The position numbers and the translations under genes are program-made. Shown here in pieces: positions 1-6,973 of a stretch of DNA of 14,311 nt (its first letter is position 1; every line of letters begins with the position of its first letter). The DNA lies in assembly GCA_036397635.1 (NCBI GenBank), contig DASWIP010000077.1, positions 1-14,311 of the forward strand. Direction: 5' to 3'. This DNA is from DASWIP01 sp036397635 (GTDB lineage: Bacteria; Actinomycetota; AC-67). The notes beneath the pieces were generated by a model. That model did not search any database and was not told the origin of the DNA. It was given only the letters and a program-made list of their open reading frames with translations.

Positions 1-767
1 CCAACGCCCAGCTCATCGACCGGGCGGGGCGCCGGCGCCATCACTCCCAGCTCTTCGATGTCGTGCTCGGCGCCGGTGGCCATCATGCGGACGCGGCCCC
101 GCATGCGCAGCGAACCGTCCACCACCCGCACGTACGAGACGACGCCCCGGTAGGGGTCGTAGATCGAATCGAAGATCAGCGCGCGCGCCGCCGCCGCCGG
201 GTCGCCCTTCGGTCCGGGGATCCGCCGGATGATCGCCTCGAGCAGCTCCGGCACCCCCTCCCCCGTTTTGGCCGACACGAACAGGACCTCGTCCTCGCGG
301 CAGCCGAGCACGCCGACGATCTCGCGCGCGACGCGCTCGGGCTGCGCCGAGGGAAGGTCGATCTTGTTGACCACCGGGATGATCTCGAGGTCGGCCTCCA
401 GGGCGAGGTGAAGGTTCGCGAGCGTCTGCGCCTCGATGCCCTGCGCGGCGTCCACGAGCAGCACCGCGCCCTCGCAGGCGGCCAGCGCGCGCGAGACCTC
501 GTAGGTGAAATCGACGTGGCCGGGGGTGTCGATCAGGTTGATGACGTAGTCCTGCCCGTCCTGCGCGCGGTAGTTCAGCCGGACGGCCGCGGCCTTGATG
601 GTGATCCCCCGCTCACGCTCCAGATCCATCTTGTCCAGGAACTGGTCACGCATCTCGCGGTCGGAGACCGCGCCGGTGAGCACCAGGACCCGGTCGGCCA
701 GGGTGGACTTCCCATGGTCGATGTGGGCGGCGAAGACGATGTTCCGGATGCGGTTGGGGTCGGTCAC
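1..767 (-). CDS. lepA: Elongation factor 4 (LepA), N-terminal part, truncated by window edge
   Basis: Translational GTPase LepA/EF4, which acts on the ribosome and is linked to back-translocation and initiation fidelity. About 255 of the usual ~600 residues lie in the window; the C-terminal part runs off the left edge. Visible GTPase motifs are the P-loop AHIDHGKS (residues 14-21), switch I RGIT (53-56), DTPGH (80-84), NKID (134-137) and SAK (165-167). The run MDLERERGITIK is typical of LepA rather than EF-G or EF-Tu. The start is GTG at 767, preceded at short spacing by the Shine-Dalgarno GGGAG; no better start exists. The upstream leader can form two mutually exclusive helices, one covering this ribosome binding site. 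The neighbour upstream is a small secreted protein, with rpsT beyond it; rpsT-lepA linkage is common in actinobacteria. Identity is secure. Confidence 0.96.
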   Translation of the reverse strand, partial: MTDPNRIRNIVFAAHIDHGKSTLADRVLVLTGAVSDREMRDQFLDKMDLERERGITIKAAAVRLNYRAQDGQDYVINLIDTPGHVDFTYEVSRALAACEGAVLLVDAAQGIEAQTLANLHLALEADLEIIPVVNKIDLPSAQPERVAREIVGVLGCREDEVLFVSAKTGEGVPELLEAIIRRIPGPKGDPAAAARALIFDSIYDPYRGVVSYVRVVDGSLRMRGRVRMMATGAEHDIEELGVMAPAPRPVDELGV

Positions 768-768
768 G

Positions 769-799
769 GGTCTCCCACGCGAGGTCGGGCGGAGACCTC
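769..799 (-). promoter_or_regulatory. Possible alternative-hairpin leader of lepA covering its ribosome binding site
   Basis: On the transcribed (minus) strand the segment GAGGTCTCC (791-799) can pair with GACCTC (781-786, 6 bp). Alternatively its GGTCTCC part can pair with GGAGACC (769-775, 7 bp perfect), which contains the lepA Shine-Dalgarno. The two pairings exclude each other. Seen directly in the sequence; a regulatory role is inference, and in GC-rich DNA such short helices can arise by chance. Confidence 0.3.
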
Positions 800-837
800 A
801 GGATACCCAGTCTGCGAGGGTTGCTCGGCCGGACGGA

Positions 838-1518
838 TCACAGGCCGGTGTTGACCCAGACCTTGCTTTCGGCCGTGGCCGGGATCGCATCCCAGCACGA
901 GGCCGAGACGTTCGTCTGGCTCCGCGATCGCCAGACCGCGGCGTCTGGATCATGCTGAGACGACGGCGGGTTCATGTTCGTGTCGGTGATATCGGTCGGC
1001 TCCCAGTCCATCACGACATCGCAGGCGTCGCCGGCGCGCATCAGCGTCCCCTCGAAGTGGGCCTGGCCGGTGACAGGCTCCATCCAGAACATGTTGCCCT
1101 GCGCCGCCGGCGCCGTGGCGGCGCCCGCCGGCCCTCGCCAGTACGAGAAGCCGCTGCACTGCTCGTAGCCCCAGCAGACGCGCCGAGCAGCGACGGCCTC
1201 GCCCTTCCAGCCGTGCTCGGTCGCCTGGTGCGACATGCCCGCCTCAACCTCCACGTAGGCGGCCTGCCAGACCCAGACGCGGTAGTCGTAGTAACGGTCT
1301 TCGTCGATGTGGATCACCCAGCGAGCTTCGGCGCCGCGGCGGACCTCTGCCGCGTCCTCGTGGTGGACAGGGTCCCAGGGCTCGCTGCCACTGTGATCGG
1401 CTACCGCGGCCACGAACGGGCCGGCCGTGGCGAGCGCCGCGCCGGCCAGCAGGCCGGCCAGCAATCGGCGGCGGGGGGAGCGCTGCTCCAACATATGACG
1501 ATCTTTCGGCGGAGGCAT
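838..1518 (-). CDS. Putative secreted protein of unknown function
   Basis: Predicted 226-residue exported protein that I do not recognise. The N-terminus has an arginine-rich n-region (SPRRRLLAG) followed by a hydrophobic stretch rich in Ala/Leu/Gly ending near VAAVA, a plausible Sec or Tat signal peptide. The mature part is rich in Trp and Tyr and has several cysteines (VCWGYEQC, DACDVV, SASCW) that could form disulfides outside the cell. I chose ATG 1518 because GGAAGG lies 7 bases upstream; ATG 1494 is the alternative and gives a tighter signal peptide. The frame is open up to 1752, but that extension lies opposite rpsT and is unlikely to be coding. It sits between rpsT (divergent) and lepA (same strand, 70 bp downstream), so it may share a transcript with lepA. 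No function can be assigned. Confidence 0.65.
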   Translation of the reverse strand: MPPPKDRHMLEQRSPRRRLLAGLLAGAALATAGPFVAAVADHSGSEPWDPVHHEDAAEVRRGAEARWVIHIDEDRYYDYRVWVWQAAYVEVEAGMSHQATEHGWKGEAVAARRVCWGYEQCSGFSYWRGPAGAATAPAAQGNMFWMEPVTGQAHFEGTLMRAGDACDVVMDWEPTDITDTNMNPPSSQHDPDAAVWRSRSQTNVSASCWDAIPATAESKVWVNTGL

Positions 1519-1607
1519 GGGTTCGCCTTCCGGGGCGCGGTGGGGTGTGCCGCATCGTCCCGAATGACCGCAAAGCTCCGCCGCTCGCTCCTCCGCCTCC
1601 GAGTTGC

Positions 1608-1613
1608 TAGACT
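1608..1613 (+). promoter_or_regulatory. Candidate -10 element for rpsT
   Basis: TAGACT fits the actinobacterial TANNNT -10 pattern and lies 32 bp before the rpsT start codon. No convincing -35 hexamer is visible. The same hexamer occurs just upstream of leuS. Confidence 0.35.
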
Positions 1614-1645
1614 CCGGCGTCCAATTCCATCGACCTGGTACGAGC

Positions 1646-1912
1646 ATGGCCAATATCAAGAGCCAGAAGAAGCGGATCCTGACCAACGAGAAGGCGCGCG
1701 TCCAGAACCAGGCGACGCGCTCGCGCCTGCGGACCATGGCGCGCCGCTTCAACGAGACCCTCGCCGCCGGCGACCGCGAGGCGGCCGAGAAGGCGCTGCG
1801 CGAGGTGTGCCAGGCCTATGACAAGGCCGCGGAGGCCGGGGTCATCCACAAGAAGAACGCCGCGAACCACAAGTCCAAGATGTGGGCCCGGTTCAACGCG
1901 CCCGCTGCCTGA
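1646..1912 (+). CDS. rpsT: 30S ribosomal protein S20
   Basis: S20 binds 16S rRNA in the body of the small ribosomal subunit. The 88-residue product begins MANIKSQKKRILTNEKAR, the conserved basic N-terminus of bacterial S20, and continues with the expected helical, Lys/Arg/Ala-rich sequence. It ends soon after HKKNAANHKSKM, the family's conserved C-terminal motif. The length matches the family. ATG 1646 is chosen because the conserved MANIK begins there; an in-frame upstream TTG or ATG (1604 onwards) would add unconserved residues. No strong Shine-Dalgarno is visible. It is convergent with holA, with only 19 bp between the stop codons, and divergent from the secreted-protein gene. Adjacency to holA is a familiar arrangement in many bacteria. 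Confidence 0.97.
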   Translation: MANIKSQKKRILTNEKARVQNQATRSRLRTMARRFNETLAAGDREAAEKALREVCQAYDKAAEAGVIHKKNAANHKSKMWARFNAPAA

Positions 1913-1931
1913 GCGCCGGATCGGTTCCGCG

Positions 1932-2888
1932 TCAGCGGCGGCGCGCGCTGCTCGTCGCGACGGGGTGCTCGCCGCACAGGTCCGCGACGAGCAGCTCCAT
2001 GATCAGTTCGTCGGGACGGTCGTCGCCGAACTCGCCGCCCTTCAGCGATAGGTCGGAGTCGGCCAGCAGGCGGAACGCGCGCCGCACCTCCGCCGGGTCG
2101 AAGTTGCGCTCGTTCTTGGTCGCGCGCGTGACGTAGGCCGGCGTGAGGTCGAGCTCGCGTGCCAGCTCGGCGGGGTTCGGCCGCCCCTGCCCCTTGACCG
2201 CCGCGAGCGCGCGGAACTGCCGCGCCAGCGTCGCGTGGATCGCGAGCGGATGCTGGCCGCCGCGCATCAACGCGGAGAGGTGTCGCAACGCGCTCGCACG
2301 ATCGCGCCGCAGCACCGCGTCCAAGAACACGTAGACCTGCGACTCGAGACCGCGGAACAGCTTGTTCACGACCTCCACGCCGATGCTGCCGGTGGTGGCC
2401 AAGGTGAGCTGCTCGACCGCGGTCGCGAGCTCGCGCAGGTCCGTGCCGAGATGCTCGACCAGCGCGGCCGCCGCATCCTTGCTGATCACCCGGCCGAGGC
2501 CCTTGACGTAGCGCGTGAGCCAGTCGCCGGTCTCCCAAGGCTTCGGCGCCGAGACCTCACGGACGTCGGCGCGCGCGCCCAGCGCCTTCTTCAGCTTCTG
2601 CGAGCGTCCGGCGACGATCACCGCCGCGACACCCGGCGAGGGGCGTTCAGCCCAGGCGGCGAACCGGTCGGCGTGCGGGTCGAGCTGCTGGGCGGTGCCG
2701 CGGATGATGACGAACCGCCCGTCGCCGAACAGCGACTGCGTGTCGAGCGCATAGAACGCGGCCGTGGCATCGGCGGCGTCGGCCTCCTCGACGGCGTACC
2801 CCTTGGCCGTCCAATGGGCGCGCACCTGCTCGAGCTCGAGGGAGCCCAGGAACTCGGCCTCCGACAGGATCAGGGTGAGCGCCTTCAT
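1932..2888 (-). CDS. holA: DNA polymerase III subunit delta
   Basis: HolA (delta) is the clamp-loader subunit that opens the beta sliding clamp during replication. The 318-residue product starts MKALTLILSEAEFLGSLEL and contains the family pattern of an N-terminal AAA+-like domain (AVEEADAADA..., SLFGDGRFVIIRG), then SPKPWE-type and LVEHLGTDLRELATAVEQL segments, and the C-terminal helical collar with GGQHPLAIHATLARQFRAL. Delta subunits lack functional Walker motifs, as here. The start ATG 2888 is set by homology at MKALTL. An upstream extension to 2978 is open but reads as low-complexity Arg/Ser. The start lies inside the overlong comEC frame, so translation is likely coupled to comEC. comEC-holA-rpsT clustering is common. 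Confidence 0.93.
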   Translation of the reverse strand: MKALTLILSEAEFLGSLELEQVRAHWTAKGYAVEEADAADATAAFYALDTQSLFGDGRFVIIRGTAQQLDPHADRFAAWAERPSPGVAAVIVAGRSQKLKKALGARADVREVSAPKPWETGDWLTRYVKGLGRVISKDAAAALVEHLGTDLRELATAVEQLTLATTGSIGVEVVNKLFRGLESQVYVFLDAVLRRDRASALRHLSALMRGGQHPLAIHATLARQFRALAAVKGQGRPNPAELARELDLTPAYVTRATKNERNFDPAEVRRAFRLLADSDLSLKGGEFGDDRPDELIMELLVADLCGEHPVATSSARRR

Positions 2889-5214
2889 GCGTGTCCAAGG
2901 ATAGCGCCGCCGCCGGACGCCGTTCGGTTCTGATCTCCACCCCTCCCCGTCCGTCGAGCGCGACCGAGACCGTCCCATGGTCGTCGCTGCGCAGAACCGT
3001 CATGCCCTCCAGGGCGAGCAGGGTCTGCGTCGCGGGATGGCCGTAGTTGTTCGGCCCCACCGGGATCAGGGCCGCGCGCGCGCCGCTGGCCTGGTAGAAG
3101 GCGGGCACCATCCGTCGGGAACCGTGATGCGACACCTTCAGCACATCGGCGGGCAAGGCCGCCGCCCGCTGCTCGAGCAGCTCCTGCTGCGCCTCCTCCT
3201 GCGTCTCGCCGGCGTACAGGATCGACTGGGACCCGTAGCGTGCGCGGAACACGATCGAGTTGTTGTTCGTGTCTTCCTCGGTTCCCTCCACCAGCGGCTC
3301 GGGCGGCCACAGCAGCTCGATCACCGCGTCGCCGAGCCGGTAGGTCAGCCCGGCGCGCGCGCGATCCACCGGCACCCCACGCTGCTCGAGCAGCGCGCGC
3401 AACCGCGCGTGCTCGGCCAGCTCGTTGTCGATCATCGGGTCGAGCGCGCGCGCGACCGGCAGCGCCTCGGCGACCCCGACCAGGCCGACCACGTGGTCGG
3501 CGTGCGGATGGCTGATGGCGAGCAGATCGATCCGGTGAACGCCTTCGGCCCGGAGTCCGCGCAGGACCGGGGCCTCCTCGGGCCCGCCGTCGACCAGCAT
3601 GGTGCGCCCCCCGGCGCGCAACACGATCGCCTCGCCCTGTCCGACGTCGAGCATGGTGATCACCATGCCGTGCAGCGGCGTGGGGCCGAGCGCGCGCGCC
3701 CACACGCCGCCCGTGGCGACCAGCGCCGCCGACAGCAGGATCGGGGCGACGCGACGGGGATGCCGGCCGCGCGCCAGGGCGATCGCGGCCAGCGCGAGCG
3801 TCACCGCGCCGAGCATGCCGAGCGCGCCGCCCGGGGTCGAGATCGAGGCCAGCGGCAGCGTCGCGAGCACGCGCGCGATCCAACGCATCCACGCGAGCGC
3901 CGGCGCGGCGGCGACCGCGAACCCGGCGAAGGGCTCCCAGGCCGCGCCGGCGACGGCGGCGATCATCCCGATCACCGTCGCCGGTCCGACCGCCGGCGCC
4001 ACCAGCAGGTTGGCGGCGAGGGCGATCAGCGAGAGCTGCCGGAACTGCAACGCGATCAGCGGCGCGACCGCCAGTTGCGCGCCCACGGTCACCGCGGTCG
4101 CCGCGCCGAGCGGACCCGGGGGCAGCCGCGCGGCCAGCACCGGCGAGATGGCGAGGATCCCGAGCGTCGCCAGCACCGAGAGCTGGAAGCCGGCCTCGAA
4201 CACCAGGAGCGGATCCACGACCATTAGCACGACCGTGGCGACGCCGAGGACGTTGAGGGCCTGCCGGCGCGCACCCACCGCGATCCCGCCGAGCACGATC
4301 AGCGCCATCACGCCGGCCCGCAGGACACTCGCCTCGAACCGCGTGATCGCCATGAACGCGACCGTCGAGCAGGCGAGCACAACGAGGGTGAGGCGGCGGC
4401 CGGCGCGCGCTGCTCGCAGGACCAAGGCGATGACCGCGAGCACCATCGCCACGTTCGCGCCGCTGACGGCGAGCAGGTGCGTCAGCCCGGTGGCCCGGAA
4501 GTCCAGATCGGTCTGCGGTTCGAGCCGGCTGGTGTCGCCGATCGTGACGCCGAGCAGCAATCCCTGGTCGGTTTCCCCGAGTCGCGCCGCCGCGCGACGT
4601 GCCGCTCGGCGACCGGCGTCGGCGACGGCAGTCAGAGGGTTCCGACTCCGCCCGAGCAGCTCGATATCGTCGGGCCCGGCGAACGCTCGCGCAGCGATCC
4701 CCCGCCGCCGCAGGCGGGTGGCGGCGCGCAGCCCGTCTGTGTCCATGTCCGGGAGCCGGACCGGGCGGAGGCGCGCATCCAGGCGCATGATCTGGCCTGC
4801 GGTCACCGGCCGGGCCGGTGGCGGCCTGATCGTCACCCACGCGCGTTCGCGCAGCCGGCGCGGATCGCCGTCGATCTCGGCGAGGCGAACGCCCAGCACG
4901 AACCGCACCGAATCACGTCCGCCGCGCCCGTCGGTCAGCGCCTCACCTTCGAGCAGCGCGTCGGCGCTCTCGCGCGCGCCCGCGGCCAGCTCAGCCTGCT
5001 CGACCGAGGCGAGGCGGAGCCCGGCCAGGGCGAAACCGACCGCAAGCCCCGCGGCGAGCAGCGCGCCCCCTCGTCGCGACCCGAGCACGACCGACAGCCC
5101 GAACCCGCCGACGAGCAGCGCGAACGTCGCCGACGGAGCGGCGGTGTCCGCGAGCACGACGCCCGCCGCGTACACGAGCGCGAGCGCGAACGTGCGCGCG
5201 GCCACGGGCGGCAC
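2647..5214 (-). CDS. comEC: ComEC/Rec2-family DNA uptake channel protein with abnormal C-terminal extension
   Basis: ComEC is the inner-membrane channel and nuclease-like protein that brings single-stranded DNA into the cytoplasm during transformation. The order is typical: N-terminal membrane and DUF4131-type region (about 1-190), the multi-helix Competence domain (about 205-480, with LLAVSGANVAM near 247-257), then a metallo-beta-lactamase-like domain (about 515-745) with DVGQGEA, DGG, HPHADH (569-574) and SHHGS (695-699). The start is GTG 5214, 3 bp after the comEA stop. Oddity: family-like sequence ends near residue 765, but the frame continues about 80 codons into holA (2647-2888) with Arg/Pro-rich sequence that is only the shadow of holA. 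In the neighbouring frame a TGA forms an ATGA overlap with the holA start, so a small indel near the 3' end, real or from assembly, is likely. Confidence 0.92.
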   Translation of the reverse strand: MPPVAARTFALALVYAAGVVLADTAAPSATFALLVGGFGLSVVLGSRRGGALLAAGLAVGFALAGLRLASVEQAELAAGARESADALLEGEALTDGRGGRDSVRFVLGVRLAEIDGDPRRLRERAWVTIRPPPARPVTAGQIMRLDARLRPVRLPDMDTDGLRAATRLRRRGIAARAFAGPDDIELLGRSRNPLTAVADAGRRAARRAAARLGETDQGLLLGVTIGDTSRLEPQTDLDFRATGLTHLLAVSGANVAMVLAVIALVLRAARAGRRLTLVVLACSTVAFMAITRFEASVLRAGVMALIVLGGIAVGARRQALNVLGVATVVLMVVDPLLVFEAGFQLSVLATLGILAISPVLAARLPPGPLGAATAVTVGAQLAVAPLIALQFRQLSLIALAANLLVAPAVGPATVIGMIAAVAGAAWEPFAGFAVAAAPALAWMRWIARVLATLPLASISTPGGALGMLGAVTLALAAIALARGRHPRRVAPILLSAALVATGGVWARALGPTPLHGMVITMLDVGQGEAIVLRAGGRTMLVDGGPEEAPVLRGLRAEGVHRIDLLAISHPHADHVVGLVGVAEALPVARALDPMIDNELAEHARLRALLEQRGVPVDRARAGLTYRLGDAVIELLWPPEPLVEGTEEDTNNNSIVFRARYGSQSILYAGETQEEAQQELLEQRAAALPADVLKVSHHGSRRMVPAFYQASGARAALIPVGPNNYGHPATQTLLALEGMTVLRSDDHGTVSVALDGRGGVEIRTERRPAAALSLDTHEGAHPDPVGGRVPGLPRARAGARPLDGQGVRRRGGRRRRCHGRVLCARHAVAVRRRAVRHHPRHRPAARPARRPVRRLG

Positions 5215-5217
5215 GAG

Positions 5218-5883
5218 TCACACCGTGATCAACGGCTCGAGCGACGCGTACGTCTTCGCCCCGATGCCGGAGACCTTCTGCAGATCGGTGACCGCTCGGA
5301 ACGGGCCGTGCTGCTCGCGATAATCGACGATCCGCTGCGCGAGCACCGGTCCGATCCCCGGCAGCGCCTCCAGATCGGCGGCGGTCGCCGAATTGAGGTT
5401 CACCTTGCCGCCGGTGTCACCCCCGGCCGGGCCGCCGCCGGATGCGGGCGTGGTGGCTTGGCCTCGGCGTGGGATGACGATCTGCTCGCCGTCGGCCAGC
5501 GCCCGCGCGAGGTTGACGGCCGCGCGGTCGGCCTTGCCCGTGAACCCGCCGGCTGCGCGAACGGCATCCACCACGCGCGCGCCCTCGGTGAAGTCGTACA
5601 CGCCGGGGTGCTCCACGGCACCCACGATGTGGACCACGATGCTCGCGCCCGAGGCGCCGGCCGGTTCGGCGGCGGAGGACGTCGCGACGGGCTGGAGCGC
5701 CGCGGCGTCCGCGGGGCGCGCGCGCGCGTACGCGACGGTCGCCCCGGCGACAACCAGCACGCCGAGCAGCGCGAGCGCCACCACCTCGCGACGGTCGAAC
5801 GCGATCAGGCCGCGCGCCCGCTCCTGGATGGCGGCGACCAGGCGGGACGGCGCGGGGCTGACGCTGGGTTCGCTGGGCTCCAT
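5218..5883 (-). CDS. comEA: ComEA-family DNA-binding protein (SLBB plus helix-hairpin-helix)
   Basis: ComEA is a membrane-anchored receptor that binds double-stranded DNA and passes it to ComEC. The 221-residue product has a cytoplasmic N-terminus and one transmembrane helix (about 34-52, VVALALLGVLVVAGATVAY). A linker follows, then a SLBB domain (about 84-140, with VVHIVGAVEHPGVY, GARVVDAVRAAGG and DGEQIVIP). After a Gly/Pro-rich linker comes a C-terminal helix-hairpin-helix pair (about 160-221, with VNLNSATAADLEALPGIG and LQKVSGIG). Order and length match Gram-positive-type ComEA. ATG 5883 has GGAAGG just upstream. It is immediately followed by comEC (3 bp). Competence itself is not proven: pilin and other uptake genes are not in the window. 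Confidence 0.93.
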   Translation of the reverse strand: MEPSEPSVSPAPSRLVAAIQERARGLIAFDRREVVALALLGVLVVAGATVAYARARPADAAALQPVATSSAAEPAGASGASIVVHIVGAVEHPGVYDFTEGARVVDAVRAAGGFTGKADRAAVNLARALADGEQIVIPRRGQATTPASGGGPAGGDTGGKVNLNSATAADLEALPGIGPVLAQRIVDYREQHGPFRAVTDLQKVSGIGAKTYASLEPLITV

Positions 5884-5930
5884 GTGCCTTCCGTTGATAT
5901 CTCGGGAAGGGAGGGATGGAAGGGAGCGCG

Positions 5931-5959
5931 ACGCTATCAGGGCTCACGACCCCGGTCAC
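5931..5959 (-). promoter_or_regulatory. Candidate promoter for comEA-comEC-holA
   Basis: GTGACC (5954-5959, four of six matches to TTGACA) and TAGCGT (5931-5936, TANNNT type) are 17 bp apart on the minus strand, about 50 bp before the comEA start, in the gap between it and the cation-efflux gene. Pattern match only. Confidence 0.33.
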
Positions 5960-5993
5960 GTACGGGAGGAACGGGAAGAACGGCTCGAGCGGA

Positions 5994-6968
5994 TCAGTGG
6001 CCGTGCCCGTGATGCGGGTCCGGAGGCGTGCGCGGGTGATCGGTCGTCGCCGCGTGCGCGTCGGCGGCGTGCGCTTCCCAGGGATCGATGTGGACGTCCA
6101 CCTGAGCGACGCCGGGCACGTGGTGGATGATCCGGTGATGCACGTCTTCGGCGATGCCGTGGGCCTGATCCAGCGTGACGTGCCCATCAGCCGCGACCGT
6201 GAGGCCGACGTACAGGGACCGTCCCGCCCACCTGGCCTGCACGCGGCCCACGCTGACCACGCCGGACGTCTCCGTGGCGGCGTGCTCGATCAACGCGATC
6301 AGCTCGGGATCGACGGCGTCGAGCAGCCGCGCGAAGACGTGCCGGCTCGCATCCAGCGCGATCCACGCGATCGCCAGCGTGATCACGGCGCCGGCGATCG
6401 GGTCGGCCTGCTCGAACCCGAACTGCACGCCGAGCAATCCACCGAAGGCGGCGACCGACGCGAGCGCGTCGGTGCGCGCGTGCTGCCCGTCGGCCACCAA
6501 CGGCGGCGAGCCGATCTTCCGGCCCACCGCGATCTTGTACCGCGCGACGATCTCGTTCGAGACCGCCCCGAAGAGCGCGGCGGCCATGCCCAACCCCAAG
6601 GCCGTCACCTCGTGCTCGCCGCTCAGCTTGCGCCAGGACTCGAACCCCGCGTACGCGGCCGAGCCCCAGATCACGAGGACGACGAACACGCCGGCGAGAT
6701 CCTCGAGCCGCTGGTACCCGAAGGTGTAGCGAGCGTCGGCCGCGCGGCGCGCGCCCATGAACGCCAGCGCGAGCACGACCGTCGTGATGACGTCGCCGAG
6801 GTTGTCGAGCGCGTCGGCGAGCAACCCCACCGAGCCACCGATCGCGACCACGACCAGCTGGATGATCGTCGCCGCCGCAAGCACCACCGCGGATATCCAG
6901 ATCGCGCGCAGACCCTCGCGCGTTCCTTCGGGTCCGGCGACGGCGGCGACGCCGTGGGTCCTGCCCAT
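5994..6968 (-). CDS. Cation diffusion facilitator family metal efflux protein
   Basis: CDF proteins are inner-membrane proton antiporters that export Zn(II), Fe(II), Co(II) or related ions. The 324-residue product has about six hydrophobic helices in the first 210 residues and a C-terminal cytoplasmic metallochaperone-like domain (about 215-305, containing VHHRIIHHVPGVAQVDVHIDPW). The transport-site motifs are present: D-x3-D in ADALDNLGD (D55, D59) and H-x3-D in ADGQHARTD (H163, D167). The D in place of the first His of the common HxxxD bears on metal preference, but the metal cannot be named. The extreme C-terminus is His-rich (PDPHHGHGH), a likely metal buffer. ATG 6968 starts 5 bp after the leuS stop codon, so it is probably co-transcribed with leuS. 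It has no obvious link to the competence genes downstream. Confidence 0.92.
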   Translation of the reverse strand: MGRTHGVAAVAGPEGTREGLRAIWISAVVLAAATIIQLVVVAIGGSVGLLADALDNLGDVITTVVLALAFMGARRAADARYTFGYQRLEDLAGVFVVLVIWGSAAYAGFESWRKLSGEHEVTALGLGMAAALFGAVSNEIVARYKIAVGRKIGSPPLVADGQHARTDALASVAAFGGLLGVQFGFEQADPIAGAVITLAIAWIALDASRHVFARLLDAVDPELIALIEHAATETSGVVSVGRVQARWAGRSLYVGLTVAADGHVTLDQAHGIAEDVHHRIIHHVPGVAQVDVHIDPWEAHAADAHAATTDHPRTPPDPHHGHGH

Positions 6969-6973
6969 AACGG

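Noticed and set aside
595..1821. 408-residue plus-strand open frame spanning the lepA start, the secreted protein and rpsT
   Set aside because: Runs across three better-supported genes, with Arg-rich composition and no domain.
2885..4840. 651-residue minus-strand open frame
   Set aside because: Arg/Ala/Pro-rich shadow of comEC in another frame; no domain, while comEC motifs are intact in the true frame. Its TGA overlapping the holA ATG is noted only as evidence of a possible indel.
3599..5323. 574-residue plus-strand open frame
   Set aside because: Antisense shadow of comEC/comEA with low-complexity Ser/Arg/Ala composition caused by high GC.
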